Shown here: positions 8,080-16,532 of the stretch, piece by piece | Layout: every line of letters begins with the position of its first letter | Position numbering within the stretch: position 1 is the stretch's first letter | Source of the DNA: Chitinophaga sp. S165 | GTDB lineage: Bacteria; Bacteroidota; Bacteroidia; Chitinophagales; Chitinophagaceae | Assembly: GCF_003182155.1 (NCBI RefSeq) | Contig: NZ_QGTG01000008.1 | Location: forward strand, 186,001 to 250,000 | DNA: 64,000 bases | Direction: 5' to 3' | Notes under the pieces: model-generated | Seen by the model: the letters and a program-made list of their open reading frames with translations, nothing else | Databases searched by the model: none | What the model was told of the DNA's origin: nothing | Position numbers and translations under genes: made by a program

Positions 8080-9240
8080 ATGATCCGTTGGGAAAATTAT
8101 TTAGCTGCTGCTGAAAAGATCATTGTCGCTTACGATGGCAGCCTGCCATTGCATCATTTTCTGAAAGGGTTCTTTAAAGAGCATCCTTATATGGGAAGCC
8201 GGGACAGGCGACAGATCTCTCAACTGGTATATCAGTATTACCGGATGGGATACCTGTTGAAAGGAGCGAAGAGCACTTCTGAAAGAATATTGCTGGGCGC
8301 CTTTTTATGTGAACAGGAAGGGAATGAACTGCTGCGGCATTTTCATCCGGAACTGAATGAAAAGATCACATTGCCGGTTGAAGCGAAGTTGTCGTTGTTA
8401 GGGATAAATGATGTTACACAGGTATTTCCGTATATCCAGGAATTGTCGGCCGGTATAGATATTGAAGCCTTCTGCCGTTCATTCTTTGTACAGCCGCAGC
8501 TGTTCATCAGGACACGGAACAATAAACGGTTCTCAATAGTACGCCTGCTGGAAAAAGCAGAAGTCACATTTGAAGTACTGGACGAAGATACGATCGCATT
8601 GCCCAACAGCACCAAGATCGATGCTATCATTACAGATAAAAGCTGGTATGAGATCCAGGATGCGTCATCGCAAAAGGTGGGTGCATTGTTCAATGCACAG
8701 CCAGGAGAATTGTGGTGGGACAGCTGCGCTGCCAGCGGAGGAAAATCGATCCTGTTATTAGATAAACAACCGGCCGTAAAACTGCTGGTGAGTGATGTAC
8801 GGGCCTCTATCATTCAAAATCTGCATCAACGGTTTAAAGAGGCTGGGATCAGGCATTATGAGAGTGTTGTAATGGACCTGACAGCGCCGGTATTATTATC
8901 AGTTATAAAAGAACGCCGCTTCGATCATATTATCCTGGATGCTCCCTGCTCCGGATCAGGTACCTGGGGGCGTACACCGGAAAGTCTGTCTTTCTTCAAC
9001 GAAAAACAGATCACGGAATATCAGCAGTTGCAGCAAAAGATCGCTTCCAATGTAGTACAGCTGTTAAAACCCGGAGGAACGCTGACGTATATTACCTGTT
9101 CTGTGTTTAAAAAGGAGAATGAAGACGTGGTAACATTCCTTGAAGAAGGAAGTGGATTGGAACAACAGGAAGGTGGCGTAATAACGGGCTATGGACAGCG
9201 TGCAGACAGTATGTTTGCAGTAAAGATGATAAAGAAATAA
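8080..9240 (+). CDS. RsmB/NOP family class I SAM-dependent RNA m5C methyltransferase
   Basis: This 386-residue protein has an N-terminal helical region resembling the NusB-like domain of RsmB and a C-terminal Rossmann methyltransferase. Family motifs are visible: SCAASGGKSILL near residue 225 (motif I, with AASGG where AAPGG is usual), DAPCSGSGTWGR near residue 287 (motif IV cysteine) and TYITCSVFKKEN near residue 337 (motif VI catalytic cysteine). Such enzymes methylate cytosine C5 in rRNA; RsmB acts on 16S C967, but the exact target here is not certain. A new promoter is likely because a terminator precedes it. The next gene starts 14 nt later and may be co-transcribed. Confidence 0.85.
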   Translation: MIRWENYLAAAEKIIVAYDGSLPLHHFLKGFFKEHPYMGSRDRRQISQLVYQYYRMGYLLKGAKSTSERILLGAFLCEQEGNELLRHFHPELNEKITLPVEAKLSLLGINDVTQVFPYIQELSAGIDIEAFCRSFFVQPQLFIRTRNNKRFSIVRLLEKAEVTFEVLDEDTIALPNSTKIDAIITDKSWYEIQDASSQKVGALFNAQPGELWWDSCAASGGKSILLLDKQPAVKLLVSDVRASIIQNLHQRFKEAGIRHYESVVMDLTAPVLLSVIKERRFDHIILDAPCSGSGTWGRTPESLSFFNEKQITEYQQLQQKIASNVVQLLKPGGTLTYITCSVFKKENEDVVTFLEEGSGLEQQEGGVITGYGQRADSMFAVKMIKK

Positions 9241-9254
9241 ACCCTAAAAGCTTC

Positions 9255-10124
9255 ATGAAAAAAGTACTGTATTTGTTGCTGTTCGTTACAGCATGTAAAT
9301 CATCATCGCAGGAAGAAGTTGACAGGATCGCTTTGATCAGGGAAAGAGTACTGAATGAGGATATCACTGTGGCATACCGCCCTGAGACATTCAAAGGTGA
9401 CATTGCACACATCTCAGAAGTTTATTGCAGAGAGCTCAAAGCAGGCGATGGTTATGTGAAGAGAGATACGACATTAAAGGAGTATTCGTTTAAGGACCAT
9501 CGTTTGTACCAGATTGCTACTGTGACTAAAAGAATGCCCTATGATACACTGACCATCCGGTACGATTCGGCAGGAAGAATATTTGAACTGATCAATTCTG
9601 ATGATCGTCGGGTCATTTATAATGTAGATCGTTTTAAATACGATGCTTCCGGCAGACGGATAGAAAAAACGAACCGTGTTTATAGTACAGAAAGCCGTCG
9701 TTCGTACGTGTATAATAAGGCAGGCGATTCCTTAGTCGTTAATGGAGCGGATGGTGTGAAAATTAAGGACATTTATATTGGTACAAAGGAAGATCACATA
9801 ACTGTAACGAACGTTATCAATGCGGGAACAATAGTATATGAATTTGATCAGCATAATCAGCTGGTTGGAATATATGTGTACGAGGATAATAAGGCATCGT
9901 ATAAAGTGACCAGGAAATATGACAGTCAGGGGAATCCTGTATCATGGGAACAATACACAGGTGATCATATGACGAAAGAAGGCTTTGGTAAGATGATGAA
10001 TGAGGCGCTCAGTTATGCGACAGAATATACATACGATAACACGGGTAACTGGACAATGAAGAAAGAGCAGCCGAAAGATAAAGGCTGGTCCGGAGTGACA
10101 ACGAGAAAGATCACTTACAGGTAG
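9255..10124 (+). CDS. Putative lipoprotein with YD/RHS-like repeats
   Basis: The N-terminus is a lipoprotein signal (MKKVLYLLLFVTACKSSSQ) with the lipid-attachment cysteine at about residue 15. The rest contains recurring Y-D-x-x-G segments: YDSAGRIFELI, YDASGRRIEK, YDSQGNPVSWEQY and YTYDNTGNWTMKKE. These resemble the YD repeats of RHS/wall-associated proteins but are few and short, so this is not a full RHS toxin. It sits 14 nt after the methyltransferase gene and ends at a bidirectional terminator. Function is unknown; an outer-membrane-anchored protein is the safest description. Confidence 0.7.
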   Translation: MKKVLYLLLFVTACKSSSQEEVDRIALIRERVLNEDITVAYRPETFKGDIAHISEVYCRELKAGDGYVKRDTTLKEYSFKDHRLYQIATVTKRMPYDTLTIRYDSAGRIFELINSDDRRVIYNVDRFKYDASGRRIEKTNRVYSTESRRSYVYNKAGDSLVVNGADGVKIKDIYIGTKEDHITVTNVINAGTIVYEFDQHNQLVGIYVYEDNKASYKVTRKYDSQGNPVSWEQYTGDHMTKEGFGKMMNEALSYATEYTYDNTGNWTMKKEQPKDKGWSGVTTRKITYR

Positions 10125-10136
10125 AAAATAAAAATA

Positions 10137-10169
10137 AAAGGTGCCTCAGTTTATTGAAGCACCTTTTTT
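10137..10169. terminator. Bidirectional terminator between convergent genes
   Basis: AAAGGTGC and GCACCTTT flank a 14-nt loop, with TTTTTT on the right for the plus-strand lipoprotein gene and an A-rich left flank that gives a T-rich tract for mnmA on the minus strand. Confidence 0.8.
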
Positions 10170-10186
10170 ATATCTGGATGTAAATA

Positions 10187-11290
10187 TTACTGTGGTAGAA
10201 CAGTTCTCTGAATAATACCTCCTGCAATCACATCATCTCCTTCATAGAAGACGGCTGACTGACCCGGAGCGATACCTTTCACGTGCTCATAGAAGTTCAC
10301 ATTCACCTTACCGTCTACATTATACAGGTTGCTGAGCGCGCCTTTATCCTTATAACGGATCTTGGTGATCGCTTCCATACCTTCCGGAATGTGATCGTAC
10401 TTGATAAAGTTGATACCTGAAACGGTCATTTCGTTCCTGTTCAGTTCATCTTCATTACCCAATACAACGGTATTGGTTTCGGGGATGATCTCGGTAACGA
10501 ACACCGGGCGTCCCAGGGCAATATCAAGCCCTTTACGCTGTCCGATCGTGTAGAAGGGGTAACCCTTATGATGACCTACGATCGTGCCGTCTCTCAGTAC
10601 GAAATTGCCGCCATTGACCTGTTCTTCCAGGCCATCCACTTTACGTCTCAGGAAACCGCGGTAGTCATTGTCAGGTACAAAGCAGATCTCATAGCTTTCT
10701 GCTTTTTTTGCCAGTTCCGGGTAGCCGAAGTCAAACGCCATCTGGCGGATCTCCGTTTTGCGGTATTTACCCAGGGGAAGTATGGTACGGGCCAGCACAT
10801 CCTGCTGGAGGCCCCACAATACGTAGCTCTGGTCTTTCAGTTCATCAATACCCTTGCTGAGTACGAAGCGGCTGTCTTCTTCCCTGATCTGTGCATAGTG
10901 TCCTGTTGCAATAAAGGCACAGTCCATGGCATCGGCACGTTTCATCAACGCGCGCCATTTTATATGGGTATTGCACAGAACGCAAGGATTGGGCGTGCGG
11001 CCTGCTATATATTCGTCTACAAAGTTATTGATAACAAAATCCCCGAATTCGTCCCTGATATCCAGTACGAAGTGCGGGAAACCGTGGTGTACGGCTGCTG
11101 CGCGGGCATCATTAAAGGAATCCAGGTTACAGCACCCGGTTTCTTTCTTGCTGGAGCCGGCAGATGCATAATCCCAGGTCTTCATGGTGATACCCACCAC
11201 TTCATACCCTTGTTCATGGAGCATCAGGGCGGTAACGGTACTATCTATACCGCCGCTCATCGCTACCAGAACCTTACCATGTCTGCTCAT
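10187..11290 (-). CDS. mnmA: tRNA-specific 2-thiouridylase MnmA
   Basis: This 367-residue enzyme thiolates uridine 34 of Lys, Glu and Gln tRNAs. The PP-loop SGGIDS is at residues 12-17 and binds ATP to adenylate the uridine. Catalytic cysteines lie in NPCVLCNTHIKW near residue 102 and YEICFVPDNDYRGFL near residue 200. Also visible are TGHYAQI, and the C-terminal domain with YTIGQRKGL and APGQSAVFYEGD. Length matches the family. It is a single gene on the minus strand, convergent with the lipoprotein gene and divergent from uxaB. Confidence 0.96.
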   Translation of the reverse strand: MSRHGKVLVAMSGGIDSTVTALMLHEQGYEVVGITMKTWDYASAGSSKKETGCCNLDSFNDARAAAVHHGFPHFVLDIRDEFGDFVINNFVDEYIAGRTPNPCVLCNTHIKWRALMKRADAMDCAFIATGHYAQIREEDSRFVLSKGIDELKDQSYVLWGLQQDVLARTILPLGKYRKTEIRQMAFDFGYPELAKKAESYEICFVPDNDYRGFLRRKVDGLEEQVNGGNFVLRDGTIVGHHKGYPFYTIGQRKGLDIALGRPVFVTEIIPETNTVVLGNEDELNRNEMTVSGINFIKYDHIPEGMEAITKIRYKDKGALSNLYNVDGKVNVNFYEHVKGIAPGQSAVFYEGDDVIAGGIIQRTVLPQ

Positions 11291-11469
11291 TGTTATTAAT
11301 ATTAAGTGCGCAAAATTACAGAAATTAGTCGAGACACCTCCCTGGGGGTAATATTATGACATGAATCGGAAAGAGTAAATCTATCCGGATATTGAGTAAT
11401 GGCTATGGACTGTCAAGTATTCGTTTTATATTTAATGGTCGGAGTTCTGCGTTTATTAAAAAACCTAAT

Positions 11470-12975
11470 ATGTTACCTATTTTAAATAAAGCTCATGTAT
11501 TGAAGCATCCGGAACTGGGGGTGTCAGAGAGCTATTTCAACTATCCGGAGAAAATTTTACAGTTTGGCACAGGAGTGCTGCTACGGGGCCTTGTGGATTA
11601 CCTGGTGGATAAAGCCAACAAACAGGGAGTATACCAGGGAAGGATCGTAGTGGTGAAGTCTACGGGGGGCGATACCCTGGAGTTCAGCCAGCAGGATAAC
11701 TTATATACTACTAATATTAAGGGGATTTCCCAGGGGGAACTGGTGAATGATGTGCTTATCAATGCTTCTGTTAGCCGTGTTTTGCAATCGAATGCAGACT
11801 GGCAGAAGGTTTTGGAGGCTGTGCACCAGCCAACCCTGCAAACGATCATTTCCAATACCACTGAGGTAGGGATCCAATATGTGGAAGAAAAAATAGACGG
11901 CGTACCGGCATCATTTCCCGGAAAGCTGCTGGCAGTGCTCTGGAAGCGCTTCCAGTACTTCAAAGGCGCTTCTAACACCGGATTTGTGATCGTACCGACA
12001 GAGCTGGTCGTAAATAACGGACAGTTACTCAAAGAGATCGTGCTGAAACTGGCAAAATATAACGATCTGCCACCGGCTTTCACGGAATGGGTCGAAAAGT
12101 ACAATCATTTCTGCAGTTCACTGGTGGACAGGATCGTACCTGGCAAACCAAAAGAACTGGCAGCCCTGGAAGAAAAAGCAGGATATAAGGACAGCCTGTG
12201 GATAGACGCTGAACCATACCTGCTTTGGGCGATAGAAGGAGATGTACGGGTAAAGGACATCCTCGGATTCCATCAAACGGACGCCCGGATGCTGATAGCC
12301 CCGGACATTACGCCTTTCCGCGAACAGAAACTCAGGATCCTGAATGGAAGCCATACAATATCAGTGCCTTTGGGTTATCTCAGTGGTCTGAACACCGTTG
12401 TTGAATGTATGGAAGATGCGTATATGCGTTCCTTCTTCCGTACAGTGGTCATAGATGAGATCCTGCCTACGCTGAAGGGGATCTGTCCGCAGGCGCCTGA
12501 ATTTGCAGAAGATGTACTGGACCGCTTTGCCAATCCGAACATTGCGCATAAGCTGTTGAGCATCACCTTCCAGGAAAGTATGAAGATGAATGCCAGGAAC
12601 GTGCGTACCATCACCCGTTATTATGAGCAGCAGCAGGCATTACCAGCGTCCATGTGTCTGGGCTTTGCAGCAATGCTGTTGTTCCTGCGACCTGAAAAGC
12701 AGGAGAACGGGCAGTATTTTGGTAAGCGGGGAACAGAATATTATGCCATCACAGATGATAATATCGCCATCTTTGCAGCGTATTGGGCAGGCATAACCGG
12801 TAAGGGAAGTGCAGCTGTTACGGAAATGGTACACGCTGTCAGTGCCGACAAGCGTTTATGGGAAACTGACCTGTCGCAGATCCCTGGTTTTGTGGATGCG
12901 GTAGCCGCTCACTTAACCGGTATGTTACAGGAAGGAGTGAAAGCATATGCAGACAGCTATAGTAAAGTATTATAA
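11470..12975 (+). CDS. uxaB: Tagaturonate reductase (altronate oxidoreductase)
   Basis: UxaB reduces D-tagaturonate to D-altronate with NADH, the second step of galacturonate breakdown. I chose the ATG at 11470 (MLPILNKAHVLKHPELGVSE, 501 aa); an in-frame TTG at 11392 would add 26 residues unlike the family. The N-terminal Rossmann-like segment shows KILQFGTGVLLRGLVDYL. The C-terminal mannitol-dehydrogenase domain shows KLRILNGSHT near residue 287. It heads uxaB-uxaC-kdgK-kdgA with gaps of 15, 14 and 3 nt, so an operon is likely. No palindrome like those before exuT and kduI was seen upstream; TATATTTA at 11427-11434 may be a -7 box. Confidence 0.92.
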   Translation: MLPILNKAHVLKHPELGVSESYFNYPEKILQFGTGVLLRGLVDYLVDKANKQGVYQGRIVVVKSTGGDTLEFSQQDNLYTTNIKGISQGELVNDVLINASVSRVLQSNADWQKVLEAVHQPTLQTIISNTTEVGIQYVEEKIDGVPASFPGKLLAVLWKRFQYFKGASNTGFVIVPTELVVNNGQLLKEIVLKLAKYNDLPPAFTEWVEKYNHFCSSLVDRIVPGKPKELAALEEKAGYKDSLWIDAEPYLLWAIEGDVRVKDILGFHQTDARMLIAPDITPFREQKLRILNGSHTISVPLGYLSGLNTVVECMEDAYMRSFFRTVVIDEILPTLKGICPQAPEFAEDVLDRFANPNIAHKLLSITFQESMKMNARNVRTITRYYEQQQALPASMCLGFAAMLLFLRPEKQENGQYFGKRGTEYYAITDDNIAIFAAYWAGITGKGSAAVTEMVHAVSADKRLWETDLSQIPGFVDAVAAHLTGMLQEGVKAYADSYSKVL

Positions 12976-12990
12976 GGAACCAGATCGTTT

Positions 12991-14385
12991 ATGAAACAAT
13001 TCTTAGGTGCTGATTTTCTGTTACAGACAGAAACGGCAAAACAGCTATTCCACGATTATGCAAAAGAGATGCCTATCATCGATTATCATAATCACCTGCC
13101 GCCGGACGAGATTGCCGCTAACCGTCAGTTTGAGAACCTGACAGCCATGTGGCTGAAAGGCGACCACTATAAATGGCGCGCTATGCGTGCAAATGGGGTA
13201 GCGGAAGAGGATATCACGGGCAATACAGATGACTATACCAAATTCATACGATGGGCGGAAACGGTGCCTTATACGATGAGGAATCCGTTGTACCATTGGA
13301 CACATATGGAATTGCTGAACCCTTTTGGCGTAAAGCAATTGTTAGATAAGGACAGTGCGGAGCGGGTGTATGAGCATTGTAACGAACAACTTTCTAAGTG
13401 GACGACCCAGGCATTATTGCAGCATTTTAAAGTAGACACATTGTGCACTACTGATGATCCCTGTGATTCCCTGGAGCATCATAAAGAGATCAGCCGATCT
13501 TCTTTTAAAGTGCGTGTATTGCCGACATTCAGACCCGACAGGGCCATAGGAGTGGAGGACGTTGCAGCATTTAATGCTTACGCAGATAAACTAGGTGCGG
13601 CAGCAGGTGTCAATACAGATACCTACAGCCAGTTCATAGACGCGTTACGCAGCCGCCACGACTATTTCCATGCAAACGGAGGCCGCCTGTCCGATCATGG
13701 CATCAGCACCTTCTACGCGGGTAATTTTACGCAGGAAGGATTGGCTGCATCTTACGCAAAACTGCGTAAGGGACAGCCACTGACACCGGAAGAAGCAGAT
13801 GCTTTTAAAGCAGGCACACTACATATTATCTGCGAATGGAACCATGAACGTGGCTGGGTACAACAGTTCCACGTAGGCGCCATCCGCAATAACAACAGCC
13901 GTTTGGTAAGCAGGGTAGGTGCAGACGCCGGTGTGGATTCGATCGGCGACTGGCAGGTAGCGCAGGCAATGTCAGCATTCCTGGACAGGCTGGACAAAAA
14001 AGATAAACTTGCAAAGACGGTAGTATATAACCTGAACCCTGCATACAACGAAGTGTTTGCCACTATGGTAGGCAACTTCCAGGATGGCACTGTTCCGGGA
14101 AAGATGCAATTCGGTTCCGGCTGGTGGTTCCTGGACCAGAAAGACGGGATGGAGAAGCAGATGAATACGTTGAGCAATATGGGCCTATTAAGCAGGTTTG
14201 TAGGAATGCTGACCGATTCAAGAAGTTTCCTCTCGTATTCCCGACATGAGTATTTTCGCCGTATTTTGTGTAACCTCATAGGTAACGATGTAGAAAACGG
14301 CGAGTTGCCCGCAGATATTAAATGGCTGGGCAAGATGGTGCAGGACATCAGTTACAATAACGCCAGATCGTATTTTGGATTTTAG
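12991..14385 (+). CDS. uxaC: Glucuronate isomerase (uronate isomerase)
   Basis: UxaC interconverts D-glucuronate and D-fructuronate, and D-galacturonate and D-tagaturonate. The 464-residue chain starts MKQFLGADFLLQTETAKQLF and contains the amidohydrolase-like metal motif IDYHNHLPPDEIA near residue 33. Further family blocks are DTLCTTDDPCDSLEHH near 150, HVGAIRNNNSR near 297, and DSRSFLSYSRHEYFRR near 410. Length agrees with the family. It lies 15 nt after uxaB and 14 nt before kdgK. For galacturonate it supplies UxaB with tagaturonate. Confidence 0.96.
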   Translation: MKQFLGADFLLQTETAKQLFHDYAKEMPIIDYHNHLPPDEIAANRQFENLTAMWLKGDHYKWRAMRANGVAEEDITGNTDDYTKFIRWAETVPYTMRNPLYHWTHMELLNPFGVKQLLDKDSAERVYEHCNEQLSKWTTQALLQHFKVDTLCTTDDPCDSLEHHKEISRSSFKVRVLPTFRPDRAIGVEDVAAFNAYADKLGAAAGVNTDTYSQFIDALRSRHDYFHANGGRLSDHGISTFYAGNFTQEGLAASYAKLRKGQPLTPEEADAFKAGTLHIICEWNHERGWVQQFHVGAIRNNNSRLVSRVGADAGVDSIGDWQVAQAMSAFLDRLDKKDKLAKTVVYNLNPAYNEVFATMVGNFQDGTVPGKMQFGSGWWFLDQKDGMEKQMNTLSNMGLLSRFVGMLTDSRSFLSYSRHEYFRRILCNLIGNDVENGELPADIKWLGKMVQDISYNNARSYFGF

Positions 14386-14399
14386 ACCCTACAAGAAGC

Positions 14400-15398
14400 A
14401 TGAAGCCAGTTAAAGTAATTTCATTCGGAGAGATATTATTACGCTTGTCGCCGGAGTGGGGCAAAAACAGCGCAGCCTTGTATGTAGGCGGCGCGGAAGC
14501 CAACGTAGCAGCTGCTTTGGCGCGTTGGGGCACACCGGTATCATACATCAGTAAAGTACCTGACAATGGTATTGCCACGCAGGTACTGGAACAACTGGAG
14601 TCGCTCGGAATAGCAACAGACCGCATGTTGAAAGGAGGTGACCGTATCGGCATTTATTTCCTGGAACAAGGCACTGACCTGAAAAATGCAGGCGTAGTAT
14701 ACGACAGAAAATATTCTTCCTTCAGCCAGATCCAGCCAGGTACGGTGGATTGGGATAGTTTGCTGGGAGATGCAGAGTGGTTTCACTGGAGTGCGCTAAC
14801 ACCTGCGTTGAATGAAGATGCAGCCACTATCTGTAAAGAAGTGTTAGAAGCAGCATCCCGTAAAGGATTGAAGATATCTACAGATCTGAACTATCGCAGT
14901 AAGTTGTGGCAGTATGGCAAGCAGCCGTTTGCAGTGATGCCGGAACTGGTGCAGTATTGCGATGTGATCATGGGTAACATATGGGCCGCCCATCAGATGC
15001 TGGATACCAAATTGAACACTGTAGCATTGGAAACAGCTAGTAAAGAAACATACCTCGCGGAAGCAGCAGTTGTTGCTAAAGATATTACCGAGAAATATCC
15101 CCGCTGTAAACAGGTAGCTTTCACCTTCCGTTTTTCCAATGCATTTACGCATAACCTCTACTATGCTACCTGGTATGAAAAAGGAGAACTGAAAGTATCA
15201 AAACAATATGAAACAAATGCAGTAGTGGACCGTGTGGGTAGTGGAGATAGTTTTATGGCAGGACTGATACATGCGCAGGTAAGCGGTATGGACGCACAAC
15301 AAACGATCTCGTTTGCTGCAGCCGCAGCCTGGTCAAAGTTATTCCTGAAAGGAGATTTTAATTTAACAGATAAAGCAGACATCTTAAAACTGATATAA
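14400..15398 (+). CDS. kdgK: 2-keto-3-deoxygluconate kinase (PfkB family)
   Basis: This 332-residue ribokinase-like sugar kinase begins MKPVKVISFGEILLRLSP. The glycine-rich substrate region GGAEANVAAALARWG lies near residue 28, and the PfkB C-terminal signature DRVGSGDSFMAGLIH near residue 275 supplies the catalytic aspartate. By context it phosphorylates 2-keto-3-deoxygluconate to KDPG, the substrate of the aldolase encoded 3 nt downstream. PfkB proteins vary in substrate, so the assignment rests on the pathway neighbours as well as the sequence. Confidence 0.9.
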   Translation: MKPVKVISFGEILLRLSPEWGKNSAALYVGGAEANVAAALARWGTPVSYISKVPDNGIATQVLEQLESLGIATDRMLKGGDRIGIYFLEQGTDLKNAGVVYDRKYSSFSQIQPGTVDWDSLLGDAEWFHWSALTPALNEDAATICKEVLEAASRKGLKISTDLNYRSKLWQYGKQPFAVMPELVQYCDVIMGNIWAAHQMLDTKLNTVALETASKETYLAEAAVVAKDITEKYPRCKQVAFTFRFSNAFTHNLYYATWYEKGELKVSKQYETNAVVDRVGSGDSFMAGLIHAQVSGMDAQQTISFAAAAAWSKLFLKGDFNLTDKADILKLI

Positions 15399-15401
15399 GA
15401 C

Positions 15402-16067
15402 ATGGCAGCACCAGCAGCAGAGATCATAGGCGCGTTTGAGCGTAGTAAAGTAATTCCTGTATTCTACCATGATGATGCAGCAGTATGTATAGAAGTACTG
15501 CAGGCTTGTTATGACGCCGGACTTCGTGTGTTTGAGTTTACCAACCGCGGAGAAGGAGCACGACGTAATTTCACCGCCATGCAGGAAAAGAAGAAAGCTA
15601 CTATGCCAGATATGTATCTGGGTATTGGTACCATTAAGAATGGGGAAGATGTAAAAGCATTTGCAGATATGGGCGCTGATTTCATTGTAAGCCCTATCAT
15701 AGATGCCGGTGTAGCAGAGAGTTGCAGGAAAGAGAACATTGTATGGATACCCGGTTGTATGACGCCTTCTGAAATTGCCATAGCGGAAAAACATCAGGCG
15801 CCGTTAACAAAACTATTTCCCGGCAATGTACTGGGACCAGGTTTCGTAAAAGCTATCAAGCCCTTATTCCCTAAAATGAAGTTCATGCCTACAGGTGGTG
15901 TAGAACCCACGAAGGAAAGCGTACAATCCTGGCTGGACGCAGGAGTAGTATGTGTAGGGATGGGCTCTAACCTGCTGAATAAAGACCTGATAGACAAGAA
16001 GGACTGGACTGCATTGCGTGCGCAGATGTCAAGCCTCGTAGAGCTGGTGAAAAGTATAAGTAAATAA
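15402..16067 (+). CDS. kdgA: KDPG / 4-hydroxy-2-oxoglutarate aldolase
   Basis: The 221-residue class I aldolase cleaves 2-keto-3-deoxy-6-phosphogluconate to pyruvate and glyceraldehyde-3-phosphate. The Schiff-base lysine is in TKLFPGNVLGPGFVKAI near residue 133, and the phosphate-binding loop is MPTGGVEP near residue 165. An N-terminal ALERSKVIPVF-type segment is seen as AFERSKVIPVFYHDD. It is the last gene of uxaB-uxaC-kdgK-kdgA, with a 3-nt gap to kdgK. A long gap with a large inverted repeat follows. Confidence 0.93.
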   Translation: MAAPAAEIIGAFERSKVIPVFYHDDAAVCIEVLQACYDAGLRVFEFTNRGEGARRNFTAMQEKKKATMPDMYLGIGTIKNGEDVKAFADMGADFIVSPIIDAGVAESCRKENIVWIPGCMTPSEIAIAEKHQAPLTKLFPGNVLGPGFVKAIKPLFPKMKFMPTGGVEPTKESVQSWLDAGVVCVGMGSNLLNKDLIDKKDWTALRAQMSSLVELVKSISK

Positions 16068-16251
16068 TAACGATCAAGGATCAGCTGTTACCCATACGAT
16101 AACCATGCTGGTTACTGATAATTATAGCGGCTTCCACTGTTAAGCAACAGACAGAAGGATCAGTAAAGCTAAACAGGAAAATATATTATTGTCAAACAGA
16201 CAAAGGTCCGGCTGTGCCTCCTTAATTTGATAGTAAGACCAAAAGCATCCG

Positions 16252-16407
16252 GCGGTTTCAGGTGGAGATCCCTGGCCTTAGTTATTTGAAGTGTGCTGAC
16301 GCGATCAACCAGGGGGTTAATGGATAATCCAAAGCTAAACCGTCTGCCAACGCCTGATAGTAAAGAACTTCAAAGAACTACAGCCAGGGATCCCACCTGA
16401 AAGCCGC
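16252..16407. repeat. Long imperfect inverted repeat between kdgA and exuT
   Basis: In the 465-nt gap 16068-16532, the left arm 16252-16276 (GCGGTTTCAGGTGG, then AGATCCCTGGC) matches the reverse complement of 16383-16407 with one inserted base and one substitution over 25 nt. Pairing continues inward: AGTTATTTGAAGT (16280-16292) against 16367-16379, with one mismatch. The central 74 nt may fold further. An extra direct repeat TGATAGTAA lies at 16229 and 16355. There is no coding sequence and no T-run. It could be a structured RNA, a palindromic mobile remnant, or a terminator-like barrier. The rest of the gap upstream (16068-16250) shows nothing clear. Confidence 0.75.
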
Positions 16408-16470
16408 GTACCACTGCCGTCGCTCCGCATAAGTCCGATTCAAACTAAAATACCGTTCATACATCAAAAG

Positions 16471-16511
16471 ATGCAAACGTTTGCATTATTCAGCAGAGTG
16501 TTGTAAATTGA
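16471..16511 (+). promoter_or_regulatory. exuT promoter overlapped by a LacI-type operator
   Basis: ATGCAAACGTTTGCAT at 16471-16486 is a perfect 16-bp palindrome of the LacI/CcpA type with a central CG. Its right half contains TTTG (16480-16483), and after 20 nt TAAATTGA (16504-16511) resembles the -7 element. The operator therefore covers the -33 box, as expected for repression. The exuT ATG is 22 nt further on. The same core occurs before kduI. Confidence 0.75.
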
Positions 16512-16532
16512 TAGCACTTTATAAATTCCAAA

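Noticed and set aside
9255..10124. RHS toxin
   Set aside because: There are only a few YD-like segments, no RHS core or variable toxin tip, and the protein is a 289-residue lipoprotein.
10568..11299. 243-codon plus-strand frame opposite mnmA
   Set aside because: mnmA on the minus strand has all catalytic motifs; the plus-strand product has no recognisable feature.
16068..16532. tRNA or CRISPR-like element in the kdgA-exuT gap
   Set aside because: No cloverleaf and no regularly spaced identical repeats; the structure is a single long inverted repeat.
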